From assembly GCA_023954715.1 (NCBI GenBank), contig JAGSHD010000010.1, positions 116,655-180,654 on the forward strand: a DNA stretch of 64,000 nt, in the 5' to 3' direction. Each line of letters opens with the position of its first letter. Position 1 is the stretch's first letter. Positions 45,603 to 53,948 of this stretch are shown here, piece by piece. Below the pieces are notes generated by a model that was not told the origin of the DNA, did not search any database, and worked only from the letters and a program-made list of their open reading frames with translations. Source of the DNA: Candidatus Cloacimonadota bacterium. GTDB taxonomy: Bacteria > Muiribacteriota > UBA6191. The translations under genes were made by a program, and so were the position numbers.

Positions 45603-46256
45603 TTATTGAAAACGTCCACTCAAATTAAAACGGGCAAAATTTGATTTGTTATAGGAGGACTTTAACCTTGGGTAAACCTTAAGCTTATATTGATGAAAAT
45701 TATAAGCTTGATTTTTATTGTTTAACTCAGAAAATACGATCCGTACATCAAAAAAATATAAGTTAATTAAATCAAGAGGGTTTCTAATTTTTTGTTCATT
45801 AAAATCTATAGGAATCATTTGTATACTATGAATATTTTTTATTCTTTGAACACTAGGAGGGTCCTCTGGAAGGCCGGGGTTAGAAGATTCACGAATCATC
45901 TCCCTTTTTATAGGATCAAAGCTATAAACGATATTACGCTTTTCAAACTCTCCCACAAAATGATCAAATTTTAAACCTATCAATTGTTGGTCCACATCAG
46001 GATCACCAGAATTGACCGTACGCAGATCAGTAATCATATCCAATGAAAGCATATCATTGCGAAACCACATTAAAAATCTTCTGACTGCTTGCTGCTTATC
46101 AACCTTTGATGCTTGACGACGAGTTTGCAGCCCATCATTTCTAGATTTCATAAAGGCAGTACCGATCAAAACGGTCATTATTGCCATGACTACAGCGATT
46201 TCTAAAATACTAAAGGCTTTTTTATTTCGAAAGTTGATATATGGAAAAAACTTCAT
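45603..46256 (-). CDS. pseudopilin-like protein, GspJ type
   Basis: A 217-residue protein with a class III signal peptide: basic leader, cleavage expected before FSILE (KKAFSILEIAVVMAIM), Glu at position +5 and a hydrophobic helix. The remaining ~185 residues are soluble and of the size of minor pseudopilin GspJ/PilW. The -1 residue is Ala where Gly is usual, tolerated in some systems. Its ATG overlaps the stop of the GspI-like gene by one base. Confidence 0.75.
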   Translation of the reverse strand: MKFFPYINFRNKKAFSILEIAVVMAIMTVLIGTAFMKSRNDGLQTRRQASKVDKQQAVRRFLMWFRNDMLSLDMITDLRTVNSGDPDVDQQLIGLKFDHFVGEFEKRNIVYSFDPIKREMIRESSNPGLPEDPPSVQRIKNIHSIQMIPIDFNEQKIRNPLDLINLYFFDVRIVFSELNNKNQAYNFHQYKLKVYPRLKSSYNKSNFARFNLSGRFQ

Positions 46257-46816
46257 TAATTTGAATCCTCGCCATAAGAATCCAACAAAGGTTTTGGATT
46301 GTAGTTTTCATCATGTATTAGAGTATCAAAAGTTAAATCTTGATCTACATAAACAGAAGAAGATAATCTATCTTTCCAGAAGATTCTTACTTTTGCTCGT
46401 ATCCTTTTGCGTTTCTCATCAAATTTAGGATCATTTGGATCTGGGTTGGGCTCGGGAAAGTATGATAAATATGTATAACACTGAAAAACTACAGATCCAG
46501 AGGTATAACAGTTTGGCTGAACTATATCTGGTTGCTCCTGATAAGTTTCAAAAGGCCCAAACAAAACTTTAGATGACGGTGGGCGCTGAGTCATATTTTC
46601 ATCAAATCCAAGTAGAATATTCTCCATCTTAAAGTAGGGTAAACTTCTAAGTTTTTCAATTCTTTCTAAAGCTACGGATGCAGCCAATATATCATTAGTA
46701 GAGCGATAAACTGCTTTACTTGAAAATGAAATCATTAAAAAAATAGGTACCAGAAGAGCTGACAAGACAGCCAGGGCTGCTAAAACTTCTACTAATGTCA
46801 TACCACGCTTAGTCAT
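46256..46816 (-). CDS. pseudopilin-like protein, GspI/PilV type
   Basis: A 186-residue prepilin: short leader MTKRG, cleavage before MTLVEVLAALAVLSAL with Glu +5 and a typical hydrophobic helix. Two Cys (PNCYTSGSVVFQCYTYL) may form a disulphide. Overlaps the preceding gene by 8 bp and the next by 1 bp, so all three are one translational unit. Confidence 0.8.
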   Translation of the reverse strand: MTKRGMTLVEVLAALAVLSALLVPIFLMISFSSKAVYRSTNDILAASVALERIEKLRSLPYFKMENILLGFDENMTQRPPSSKVLFGPFETYQEQPDIVQPNCYTSGSVVFQCYTYLSYFPEPNPDPNDPKFDEKRKRIRAKVRIFWKDRLSSSVYVDQDLTFDTLIHDENYNPKPLLDSYGEDSN

Positions 46817-47435
46817 TGATCTTCTCTTCGATTTTATCTACTAGTTCGTTTACATACATTGCTAATTGATCATTAGAGTACTCTTGCTTTATTAACGCCA
46901 AATACCTTAATACAGATTGATCTATTTGCTTTTTATCCTCATCACCAACATAAGCATGGATCAAGGTTTTTAAAAAAATCATGTAAATTGCAGGGTCAAA
47001 GTTCATGTGCATATCTAACGCTTGTAAAATATACTCTCTAGCTTCTTGTTTATGTCCTAGCTTAAGTTTCTCTAAGCCAGAGTCTAACAGTTGCCCTGCT
47101 TCTGTTTTTAAAAACTTAGTTATATGTCGATTTTCTTGTCGTTCTTTTAACCGCTTCTTTTCTCTCAATAAATTGTCTAATGCTTTTAAATATCTCTTTT
47201 CTGACTTATTAACACCATTAATTAGACTATTTTTATGCTTTATCTTCTTGTAACCTTTGATTAATTTTAGACGATCCACAGCAACTTTAGAAGGACCATC
47301 ATATCCTTCTTGAACAATATTATTTAACTTGGTGGAGTCGTTTTTTCTAGCTAAAGAAGTGAATACATCTTTACCCACAAAAACAACAAATGCAATCACT
47401 ATGCAAATTAAAAATAATACGAGTTTTCCGTTCAT
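46809..47435 (-). CDS. membrane-anchored helical protein of the pseudopilin operon
   Basis: A 208-residue protein: one N-terminal membrane helix (about 4-22, no prepilin site), a basic coiled-coil stretch (about 60-105) and TPR-like helices (about 110-205, including KLGHKQEAREYILQALDMHMNFDPAIY). No named family recognised. First gene of the three-gene unit with two pseudopilins, so it may help assemble a short pilus or secretion pseudopilus. Confidence 0.6.
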   Translation of the reverse strand: MNGKLVLFLICIVIAFVVFVGKDVFTSLARKNDSTKLNNIVQEGYDGPSKVAVDRLKLIKGYKKIKHKNSLINGVNKSEKRYLKALDNLLREKKRLKERQENRHITKFLKTEAGQLLDSGLEKLKLGHKQEAREYILQALDMHMNFDPAIYMIFLKTLIHAYVGDEDKKQIDQSVLRYLALIKQEYSNDQLAMYVNELVDKIEEKIND

Positions 47436-47696
47436 AAGATATTTTAAAAAGATCCTTTAATAATAATCTATATAGTTTCAAAAGTTTTAGACTAGAGCCA
47501 AGTGTACAAATAAACTAACATATTGGTCAAAGTAAAGCCAAAGTATGTACTCTATATACTACGAATTTTAACCAAAGAAGTTTCTCAACGATACTGTCTA
47601 TGAAATAGACATAGACTTCACGATTAGCGTTTTTTTAACTTCTACATTGATTGAAGGTAAAAACAAACGCATAATTCACTATTTTGAAGTTTTGAT
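47436..47696. other. intergenic stretch before the pseudopilin operon
   Basis: About 260 bp between the pseudopilin operon start and the rpmE terminator. It holds a 7-bp inverted repeat (TGTCTAT-gaa-ATAGACA near 47595-47611). No gene seen. Confidence 0.4.
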
Positions 47697-47736
47697 ATAA
47701 AAAAACTCCTACAAAGATTTTTATAGGAGTTTTTTA
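47697..47736 (-). terminator. Rho-independent terminator after rpmE
   Basis: AAAAACTCCTA and TAGGAGTTTTT form a near-perfect hairpin with A- and T-runs on both sides; it would work in both directions. It lies about 55 bp beyond the rpmE stop codon. Confidence 0.9.
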
Positions 47737-47788
47737 TCTTACTACATAACTATCTTGCTATGTAGAGGAAGTCTTTAAAGAGTGGAAA

Positions 47789-48046
47789 CTATTTAGCTTC
47801 TTCTTTCTTTTCTTCTTTTTTATCAGCTTTCTTTTCAGCCTTTGGTACAGCTTTAGCAAAACGCTTATTGTATCTATCAACACGACCAGCGATATCGATA
47901 AATTTTTGCTTACCAGTATAAAAAGGATGACAATTTGAACAAATGTCTAAAATCACTTCTGTTTTAGTAGACAAAGTTTCGAATTCGTTTCCACAACCAC
48001 ATCTAAACTTAGTTAAATCATTTTTTGGGTGTATATCTTTTTGCAT
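47789..48046 (-). CDS. rpmE: 50S ribosomal protein L31, zinc-binding type
   Basis: An 85-residue L31. The MQKDIHPK start is diagnostic. Zinc Cys residues are in CGCGNEF and [11 protein letters not shown] (C+ type). The tail is an unusual Lys/Glu-rich extension ([17 protein letters not shown]) of about 18 residues. Confidence 0.97.
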   Translation of the reverse strand: MQKDIHPKNDLTKFRCGCGNEFETLSTKTEVILDICSNCHPFYTGKQKFIDIAGRVDRYNKRFAKAVPKAEKKADKKEEKKEEAK

Positions 48047-48148
48047 TTTAATCTCCTACGATTTTTTACTGATTCCATACAGTATTTTAAGAAATGAGAT
48101 TATACCTTATTCATCTCACATTACAAGTCATTTAAAAATGCGTTCATA

Positions 48149-48179
48149 ATTAGAGTCCTTCAAATAAAAAGGCTCTAAT
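48149..48179 (-). terminator. hairpin directly after pyk
   Basis: ATTAGAG and CTCTAAT pair perfectly, extended by CC/GG past a bulged T, 6 bp beyond the pyk stop codon. No good U-tract follows on the minus strand, so it may protect the 3' end rather than terminate strongly. Confidence 0.4.
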
Positions 48180-48185
48180 CATCAA

Positions 48186-49640
48186 CTATTGGTATGAGCT
48201 TTCTAGTGTGGTTTCATCACTGACAGAGTGAATCTTAATCGCATTTGTTGAGCCTGAGATATGCAAAGGAATACCAGCTGTTATAACTAATTTATCTCCC
48301 TCTAGTGCCCATCTTTTTTCAATCAAAATATTATCCGCTTCAATAATCTCATCATCTAACAATAAAGAAGCTGTTTCATCAAGTACGATAGGAACTACAC
48401 CCCAATATAAACTCACTCTGTTGGCTGTTTTTTCAGTATAGGTAACAGCAATGATTGGATGCTGTGGACGAAATTTAGAAACTCGAAGTGCTTGATTTCC
48501 ACCAGAAGTAAAACAACAAATCAAATTAGCATGAACTGCTTTTGCAATTTGGCAAGCCGAATAACTAACTGCTTCTTGATCTAAATTTTCCTTAAAATTG
48601 AAATACGTGAATGGTCGAACGTCGTATCCCATTTCGTTTTCCATTTCAATGATAATTTTACGCATCATTTCAACGGATTCTGCTGGATAAAGTCCTGCTG
48701 CTGTTTCTCCAGAAAGCATGACAGCATCTGTTCCATCTAAAATAGCATTTGCCACATCAGAGGCCTCTGCTCTAGTTGGCTTGGGATTACTCTCCATAGA
48801 ATCCAACATTTGAGTCGCTGTGATTACAGGTTTACCTAATTTGTTACACATAGAAATAATTCTTTTTTGTACGTTTGGAACCTTTTCTGGACTAATTTCA
48901 ACCCCAAGGTCTCCTCTTGCTACCATAACTCCATCAGATAACAATGCAATTCGTTCTAGGTCTTCTACAGCACCTAGTTTTTCAATCTTGGAGATAATGC
49001 CTATATCTTCTCGTTTATGCATTTTTAAAATATTTCTTAGGTAAACTACATCTTGGTATCTTTGAACAAAACTTAAAGCTATATAATCGATATCTTGTTC
49101 TACTCCAAATTTGATATCAGCCATATCTTTGTCGGTAATCGCTGGTAAACCGATCGTTACTTCTGGAAGGTTCATCCCTTTTTTATTTTTTAGAACTCCA
49201 CCTTGTATGACCTTTGTGACAACACTTGTACCTGAAACCTCTAAAACTCTAACCTCCATTTTACCGTCATCCAGTAAAATTTGGTCTCCTCGTTTTACGT
49301 CTTTATAGATCGTATCATAGGTTGTAGCAACTCTTACATTTGTGCCCAGCTCTTCTTTTTGATCAAAAGTAAAAGTCTGACCTTTAACTAACTCTACCTC
49401 ATCATTTTCGAACTTACTAACACGTACTTTAGGTCCCTGAAGATCCATTAAGATCCCCACGTTTTTCTTTAATTCGTGGTTTAAACTTCGAATTTGTTGA
49501 ATCAATCCATGTACTGTTTCGTGGTCTCCATGAGACATATTCAAACGAAATACATTTACTCCTTTTGTCATAAGAAGTCTTAAGTTTTCTTCTGAAGAAC
49601 AAGCAGGTCCTATCGTTGCAACAATTTTAGTTTTTCTCAT
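48186..49640 (-). CDS. pyk: pyruvate kinase
   Basis: Last ATP-forming step of glycolysis, phosphoenolpyruvate to pyruvate. 484 residues with RKTKIVATIGPAC at the start, VFRLNMSHG, the ISKIEKLGAVEDL active-site signature, ARGDLGVE, TATQMLDSM and MLSGETAAG, and a complete C-terminal allosteric domain. GGAGAG five bases before the ATG. A palindrome lies 35 bp upstream. Confidence 0.98.
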   Translation of the reverse strand: MRKTKIVATIGPACSSEENLRLLMTKGVNVFRLNMSHGDHETVHGLIQQIRSLNHELKKNVGILMDLQGPKVRVSKFENDEVELVKGQTFTFDQKEELGTNVRVATTYDTIYKDVKRGDQILLDDGKMEVRVLEVSGTSVVTKVIQGGVLKNKKGMNLPEVTIGLPAITDKDMADIKFGVEQDIDYIALSFVQRYQDVVYLRNILKMHKREDIGIISKIEKLGAVEDLERIALLSDGVMVARGDLGVEISPEKVPNVQKRIISMCNKLGKPVITATQMLDSMESNPKPTRAEASDVANAILDGTDAVMLSGETAAGLYPAESVEMMRKIIIEMENEMGYDVRPFTYFNFKENLDQEAVSYSACQIAKAVHANLICCFTSGGNQALRVSKFRPQHPIIAVTYTEKTANRVSLYWGVVPIVLDETASLLLDDEIIEADNILIEKRWALEGDKLVITAGIPLHISGSTNAIKIHSVSDETTLESSYQ

Positions 49641-49674
49641 AAGGTCTCTCCATTATCGTGAAACTATATTTTAT

Positions 49675-49691
49675 CTATTGATTATCAATAG
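49675..49691. promoter_or_regulatory. 17-bp palindrome upstream of pyk, operator candidate
   Basis: CTATTGAT-T-ATCAATAG is a perfect 8+1+8 palindrome ending 35 bp before the pyk start codon, a usual place for a dimeric repressor or activator site. Confidence 0.4.
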
Positions 49692-49773
49692 TTTTCAGTA
49701 ATTATTTTACGTCTATTACGGCGGTGATTGTACAGGAAAAGTATCTTAAGAGCAAAAAGACAAAAGTCTCTAC

Positions 49774-49806
49774 AAAAAAAAATACCCTTAGTTTAGTACT
49801 AAGGGT
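49774..49806 (-). terminator. Rho-independent terminator after the DUF1059 gene
   Basis: ACCCTTAGT-ttagt-ACTAAGGGT, a perfect 9-bp stem, followed on the minus strand by nine T residues, 27 bp beyond the stop codon. Confidence 0.92.
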
Positions 49807-49832
49807 TGGGCTCTGTAAGATTAATTTTGGAT

Positions 49833-50069
49833 TTAATCTTCGGCTAATTCTTCAAACTCTTGCTTTTTAGAAGCAAACCATTCCATCATTTTCTCTGGTG
49901 ATTGCATCATTTCTTGAATTTTTCCCATGGCTTCAAGATGTTGAGTATCGCCAGTTTGAAACATTTCCATACCATGCAACTTACTTAGTTCTGCTAATTC
50001 TTCAAAAGTTTCAGCACTAAAGGTTTTATCGCAAGCCCCGCCTAATTGTTTACAAGTCATTGTTTTCAT
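49833..50069 (-). CDS. DUF1059-family small protein
   Basis: A 78-residue protein starting MKTMTCKQLGGACDKTF, the standard opening of DUF1059 with its conserved Cys pair, followed by an ETFEELAELSKLHGMEMF helix. The family is small, cytosolic and of unknown role. ATG 50069 has AAAGGA seven bases upstream; the longer frame to 50114 has no such site. It is bracketed by strong terminators on both sides, so it is a single-gene transcript. Confidence 0.9.
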   Translation of the reverse strand: MKTMTCKQLGGACDKTFSAETFEELAELSKLHGMEMFQTGDTQHLEAMGKIQEMMQSPEKMMEWFASKKQEFEELAED

Positions 50070-50134
50070 AATTTTCCTTTCTAATTGAATCTTATTTGAA
50101 ATATGCTTTAACAAGTAAACATATTTTGTAAAAT

Positions 50135-50170
50135 AAAAAAAGTCCCTAGATTTAATCTAAGGACTTTTTT
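50135..50170 (-). terminator. Rho-independent terminator after the Asn-rich secreted protein gene
   Basis: AGTCC...GGACT with an inner TAGA/TCTA stem, flanked by A- and T-runs, 20 bp beyond the stop codon; could act in both directions. Confidence 0.85.
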
Positions 50171-50189
50171 AAAGTTAATTTGATGTGTA

Positions 50190-51839
50190 TTATTCAGCTA
50201 ATTTAGCATCTAGTTTTTCAGTCACTAAAGAATACTGCTTAAAAAATTTGATTCGGCTTTGCTCATCGTTATTTCGAACAGATTCTAATACTTTATCATA
50301 TAATCTCTTTTTCTCTAGTTGTAACTCATCAACAGTCTCAAAACTAGATACAGGAGCCATTGCACCCATCATAACTTGATTTGAATTATTATAAACTGCC
50401 TGCCCATTTGATTCTACAGCTTCTGATCTTGCTTGAGCTTCTTCTGGATTAATCATATCATTTGGTAATACTGTCGGTGCTGCCATATTGATTGCACCAT
50501 TGTAATTACTACCGGTATTTGGAGTGAAAATTGCAGATTGAGCCAATGAACCAGGAGCGACTTGTGGAGATACTCCATAAGCTTGAGTATTTATGCTAGA
50601 TGAAGGCATATATCCTTGATTTGGTACAAAACCGTTGCTACCTTGAAAACCACGATCATAATTGTTTGCTAAAGTGTTAGTAAAATAACCATTACCCATA
50701 GGATATTGATTTGCACTGTAATTATCATAGTTTTGAGTCGGTCCGTTAAACTGAAACTGTCTATTTGGCAGTACTCGAGTCCTGTTTGCGCGAGTTGCAA
50801 ATCGATGAGTATTATTAAACATTGTTGATCCTCTACTAAAAGATCCTTGCATTACACTACCTTGTGGTGACATTGTTGAAAAAGACTTGCCAGCATATTG
50901 GTTGCTTGTACTTAAAGAAGCCCCTTGTCTACCAACAGAGTTTCTCCAGTTAACATCGTAACTTGGATTGCTATATCTGTTTCTAGCAGGACCATTCGAA
51001 TAACTTTGAGGGTTTGTTCTTCTAGACTCCGAGTCTGATCTTGAAAAGAAGTTTGTAAAAGTCTGATCACCTCGACGATCATAATAGCCATTACTCATCA
51101 TTTGACTTGGCTGAAAGTTATTATAGTTTCGATTAGTGTTAAATCCGTATCCAGGAGCACTAGGTGCGCTTGGTGATTGAAGACTTGTAGAGTTTGAAGC
51201 ACTTGCTGGCCCTACAGCACCAAAGTCATTTGTATATCCACTATCGTAAGCTGCAAAGTTATAACCTCTATTAAATACATTATTTACATGAGGAGATTGC
51301 ATATTTACATGAACAGGAGCACGTTGATCTGAAGAAACACCTAAGCTTCCAACACCGTAGTTACTCCTTTGTCCTGTAACACCAAAAACTTGTCCCATGA
51401 TCCCACGGTTAGTAGACTGGGCACCAAAAGCCACATTATTAGTAGGTCCACCTAACATTCCGCCATTCATATAGCTTCTGCCAAGGTGTGCTTGAGTCGT
51501 TTGTGGGTCATTCATTGTACCTACTAAAGCCAATGTACCAACAGCAGCTGCACCAATGGCAGCTATAGGAGCCGATATAATACCTGTCAACCCCAATACA
51601 GCGATTCCACCAATTCCACCCAAAGTAATACCAGAAAAATTACTTAACAAAGAACCCATTTTTGAAATAGCATTTGCAGCCATATTTTCTGGGTCTCTCT
51701 CTCTTACGTAATCTGTTCCTATTCTACCAGGTAAATCTTGAACAACCGATGCCTGTAATTGAGATTGAGTAATATATTCTCTTGCTTGCAATGGCTGTAA
51801 GCTAACTAAAATAACTAAGAATAAAATTCGGAAAAACAT
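50190..51839 (-). CDS. secreted Asn/Ser/Gly-rich protein with glycine-zipper helix
   Basis: About 549 residues. Signal peptide 1-18 (cleavage at LQA-RE); then a Gly/Ala-rich hydrophobic stretch (about 60-100: GGIGGIAVLGLTG, IAAIGAAAVGTLALV) of glycine-zipper style that may cross or lie on a membrane; then ~370 residues of low-complexity N/S/G/Y/Q/F sequence without Cys, and a charged coiled C-terminus (about 505-549: ETVDELQLEKKRLYDKVLESV). ATG 51839 has AGAGG eight bases upstream. No family recognised; a surface or matrix protein is the best guess. Confidence 0.6.
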   Translation of the reverse strand: MFFRILFLVILVSLQPLQAREYITQSQLQASVVQDLPGRIGTDYVRERDPENMAANAISKMGSLLSNFSGITLGGIGGIAVLGLTGIISAPIAAIGAAAVGTLALVGTMNDPQTTQAHLGRSYMNGGMLGGPTNNVAFGAQSTNRGIMGQVFGVTGQRSNYGVGSLGVSSDQRAPVHVNMQSPHVNNVFNRGYNFAAYDSGYTNDFGAVGPASASNSTSLQSPSAPSAPGYGFNTNRNYNNFQPSQMMSNGYYDRRGDQTFTNFFSRSDSESRRTNPQSYSNGPARNRYSNPSYDVNWRNSVGRQGASLSTSNQYAGKSFSTMSPQGSVMQGSFSRGSTMFNNTHRFATRANRTRVLPNRQFQFNGPTQNYDNYSANQYPMGNGYFTNTLANNYDRGFQGSNGFVPNQGYMPSSSINTQAYGVSPQVAPGSLAQSAIFTPNTGSNYNGAINMAAPTVLPNDMINPEEAQARSEAVESNGQAVYNNSNQVMMGAMAPVSSFETVDELQLEKKRLYDKVLESVRNNDEQSRIKFFKQYSLVTEKLDAKLAE

Positions 51840-52065
51840 TGTATACCTCTTGAATATTGATATATAGCACATTTGACTCTCACTAAAATGAGAACATTAT
51901 GATTACACTATAAACTACTACGCACAAAGGTAAAAAAAGTTTCGAAAAAGACGATTATATGGGATTTTTTCCTTCAAAAAAGAAGAAAAATTACAAGAAA
52001 TCAAATAGAGTTACACGTTTTTTTGTAACAAAAAACATTTGTGATTATTCAGTTACTGTTTTTGT

Positions 52066-52200
52066 AAATATTCAGCTACAACTTTTAAAATTCTTTGGGC
52101 AGGTCAATTATACCTAGATTATTACCGTATCAATAAAGTAAAAATGCGAAGATTTGTATGTTCCTGGTCTTTTATTGACGAGGCCACCTGAACAATACCA
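52066..52200 (-). ncRNA. conserved intergenic element, copy B (3' UTR of an exported-protein gene)
   Basis: Second copy of the element at 40151-40280. In minus-strand sense: GGCCTC, hairpin CCTCGTC-AATAAAA-GACCAGG (one C-C mismatch), then the shared ACATACAAAT, TTCGCA, CTTTATTGAT and CCTAG blocks, ending TAGCTGAATA. Stop codon of the upstream gene is 6 bp away. Relative to copy A, inner stem pairs U-A and U-G have become G-C and U-A. An AGGT/ACCT small hairpin is kept as well (AGGT/ATCT in copy A). A partial extra TTCAGTTAC lies 20 bp further. Function unknown. Confidence 0.6.
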
Positions 52201-52206
52201 AACACT

Positions 52207-52932
52207 TTAAAATTGAAGTTCAAGGATGGAGTTCATATTGATCTTGGTGCTTCGATTTACATTTTTACGTGAGATACCTACTTCAAGATATTGACTAGAC
52301 TCGGATCGAATGATCATTCCTTCTTCATAATTAAAAATTAATTGTGCATTTCCTTTTAATACGAAATTCATGGAAGGCAAAACCCCTGTGCCTTCTACAT
52401 CTGTACGAGAATGGATAATAACAAGAGAGCCTAAAATATTTGTAACTTCATAATGGATTTCAGTATCTAGAGGAAACGACGGAGTTTTAGCTATTGTTTG
52501 AACCCAAGTAGCACCAATCGATACTGGTTTTTCAGGTAAAGCTAACTGTAAATTAGTAACTTTAAATTGCTGTCCATTTCCGATAGCTTGTGGAATTTCT
52601 CCCCAAGGAACTAACTCATACTCGATATATTTACCAAGAGCTGGATGAGCAAGAAGTTTTCCGTTTACTCGAATATTACCCGCAGTAACTCCCACTTTTT
52701 GTAACAATGAACCATTATCCAAAGTCTTTAGAGTGCGTAAACCAATATACGCCTGCGAATCACTATTAATCTTTTTTTCATAAGATTTATTAGTAAACAA
52801 ACTCTCACCTTGCGAATAGTGAGTATAAATAGCCTCTCGAAGCCTAGGTTTATACCTAAGTAATACACCATCTTCACAAAAGACAGTGACCCCACTTAGA
52901 GCGCTAAGGATTAATAATAAGCGAAAAATCAT
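52207..52932 (-). CDS. exported beta-rich protein, DUF6263-like
   Basis: About 241 residues with a signal peptide (FRLLLILSALSGVTVFCE). The mature part is beta-rich and contains a LPEKPVSIGATWVQ segment and a preceding VLLRYKPRLREAIYTHYSQ start, which resemble the DUF6263-type exported proteins; this is pattern only. I start at ATG 52932 (CAGG ten bases upstream); ATGs at 52941 and 52968 are alternatives. It overlaps the upstream gene by ~29 bp, and copy B of the conserved element follows its stop codon. Confidence 0.55.
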   Translation of the reverse strand: MIFRLLLILSALSGVTVFCEDGVLLRYKPRLREAIYTHYSQGESLFTNKSYEKKINSDSQAYIGLRTLKTLDNGSLLQKVGVTAGNIRVNGKLLAHPALGKYIEYELVPWGEIPQAIGNGQQFKVTNLQLALPEKPVSIGATWVQTIAKTPSFPLDTEIHYEVTNILGSLVIIHSRTDVEGTGVLPSMNFVLKGNAQLIFNYEEGMIIRSESSQYLEVGISRKNVNRSTKINMNSILELQF

Positions 52933-53521
52933 TTTGACCATACCTGTCAATCGACTCGATTTCAGCATTCATAGATACAAAGTGACATAGAAAATCATCT
53001 TGATAAATAATTTTGTCTAAAATTAAAATTTTACCTTTTTTATTCAAAAGCCCGAAACATGTCTTTAAAATAAGTGGTAAATTATGAACACGAGTCCCCT
53101 CTCGAAGAAAATCCATTAGACCCATAATAACGATCATATCTCTTTTAGACTGATCAAAGTCACCATCATCTAATAAAAATATACCTTCTTTATTATCTTG
53201 CTTCTTATGATTATAAATCTCCATGCCATAATAAACAAACTCGGAGTTAGAAAACTTTTTAGATAAAAGATCTAACTCATCACCTAAAATTAAAGAGTTT
53301 TTTTGTGAAGCTTTCATAAATGATGAGACTGCCTTCAAAGAATTTATTTCAAAGCTTTTGATAACACTCTCTAAAAAAGGCGCACCTGATTTATAAATTT
53401 CATTTTTATTTTGAATTAAAAACTGACACAACAACTGCTCTCCTAAACTCTGCCAACTATGTTTGACAATACTAGAAGAAAACTGCTCTTTCAGTACTTT
53501 TATTGTTTCTTTATCGAACAT
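52904..53521 (-). CDS. unknown protein with a methyltransferase-like C-terminal half
   Basis: A 205-residue cytosolic protein. The first ~110 residues are helical and unknown. Residues about 130-180 (MIVIMGLMDFL ... LPLILKTCFGLLNKKGKILILDKIIY) copy the beta4-alpha-beta5 pattern of class I methyltransferases, where 'L..GG.l.i' precedes the fifth strand. The glycine-rich SAM loop that should come earlier is not seen, so methyl transfer is doubtful. It overlaps genes on both sides (11 and ~29 bp) whose products are exported. Confidence 0.45.
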   Translation of the reverse strand: MFDKETIKVLKEQFSSSIVKHSWQSLGEQLLCQFLIQNKNEIYKSGAPFLESVIKSFEINSLKAVSSFMKASQKNSLILGDELDLLSKKFSNSEFVYYGMEIYNHKKQDNKEGIFLLDDGDFDQSKRDMIVIMGLMDFLREGTRVHNLPLILKTCFGLLNKKGKILILDKIIYQDDFLCHFVSMNAEIESIDRYGQNDFSLIINP

Positions 53522-53948
53522 GATAATCTATAAGTGCAGTTACACCGACTCCGTGTACTCTTTTAAACTTAGTGGAAGAAGTAGTAGGAACATAAGCCTT
53601 CACTCGAAATTTTCCGGATTTAAAAACTCCATCGATTTGAACACAGGCTCGAACTTTTGCAAGTTGTTTACTAGACCCAGACACTTGAACAGCGCCTACA
53701 GCTAACTTTTCACCGAAACTAAACAAAGGTACTACCTTAGTTTGAGATCTATTAGGAAGTCCCTTATTTAACAACAATCCATTGATGAAGTCATTCAAAG
53801 CTGGAGCAGCTTTTCTAACAACAGCAGCTATTGCTGAAGTTTTAACATACTTTTTGAAAAAGTCTTTAAAGCCACCCGAGTATACGGAGCCCGAACAAAC
53901 TAAAAAGAAAAACACAAGGGAAAGAGACACTAACTTTTTATTAATCAT
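53511..53948 (-). CDS. small exported protein of unknown function
   Basis: A 145-residue protein with a signal peptide (LVSLSLVFFFLVCSGSVYS), a helical segment (FKDFFKKYVKTSAIAAVVRKAAP) and a beta-rich basic C-terminus. Not recognised. First of three overlapping genes (53948 to 52207). Confidence 0.5.
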   Translation of the reverse strand: MINKKLVSLSLVFFFLVCSGSVYSGGFKDFFKKYVKTSAIAAVVRKAAPALNDFINGLLLNKGLPNRSQTKVVPLFSFGEKLAVGAVQVSGSSKQLAKVRACVQIDGVFKSGKFRVKAYVPTTSSTKFKRVHGVGVTALIDYHVR

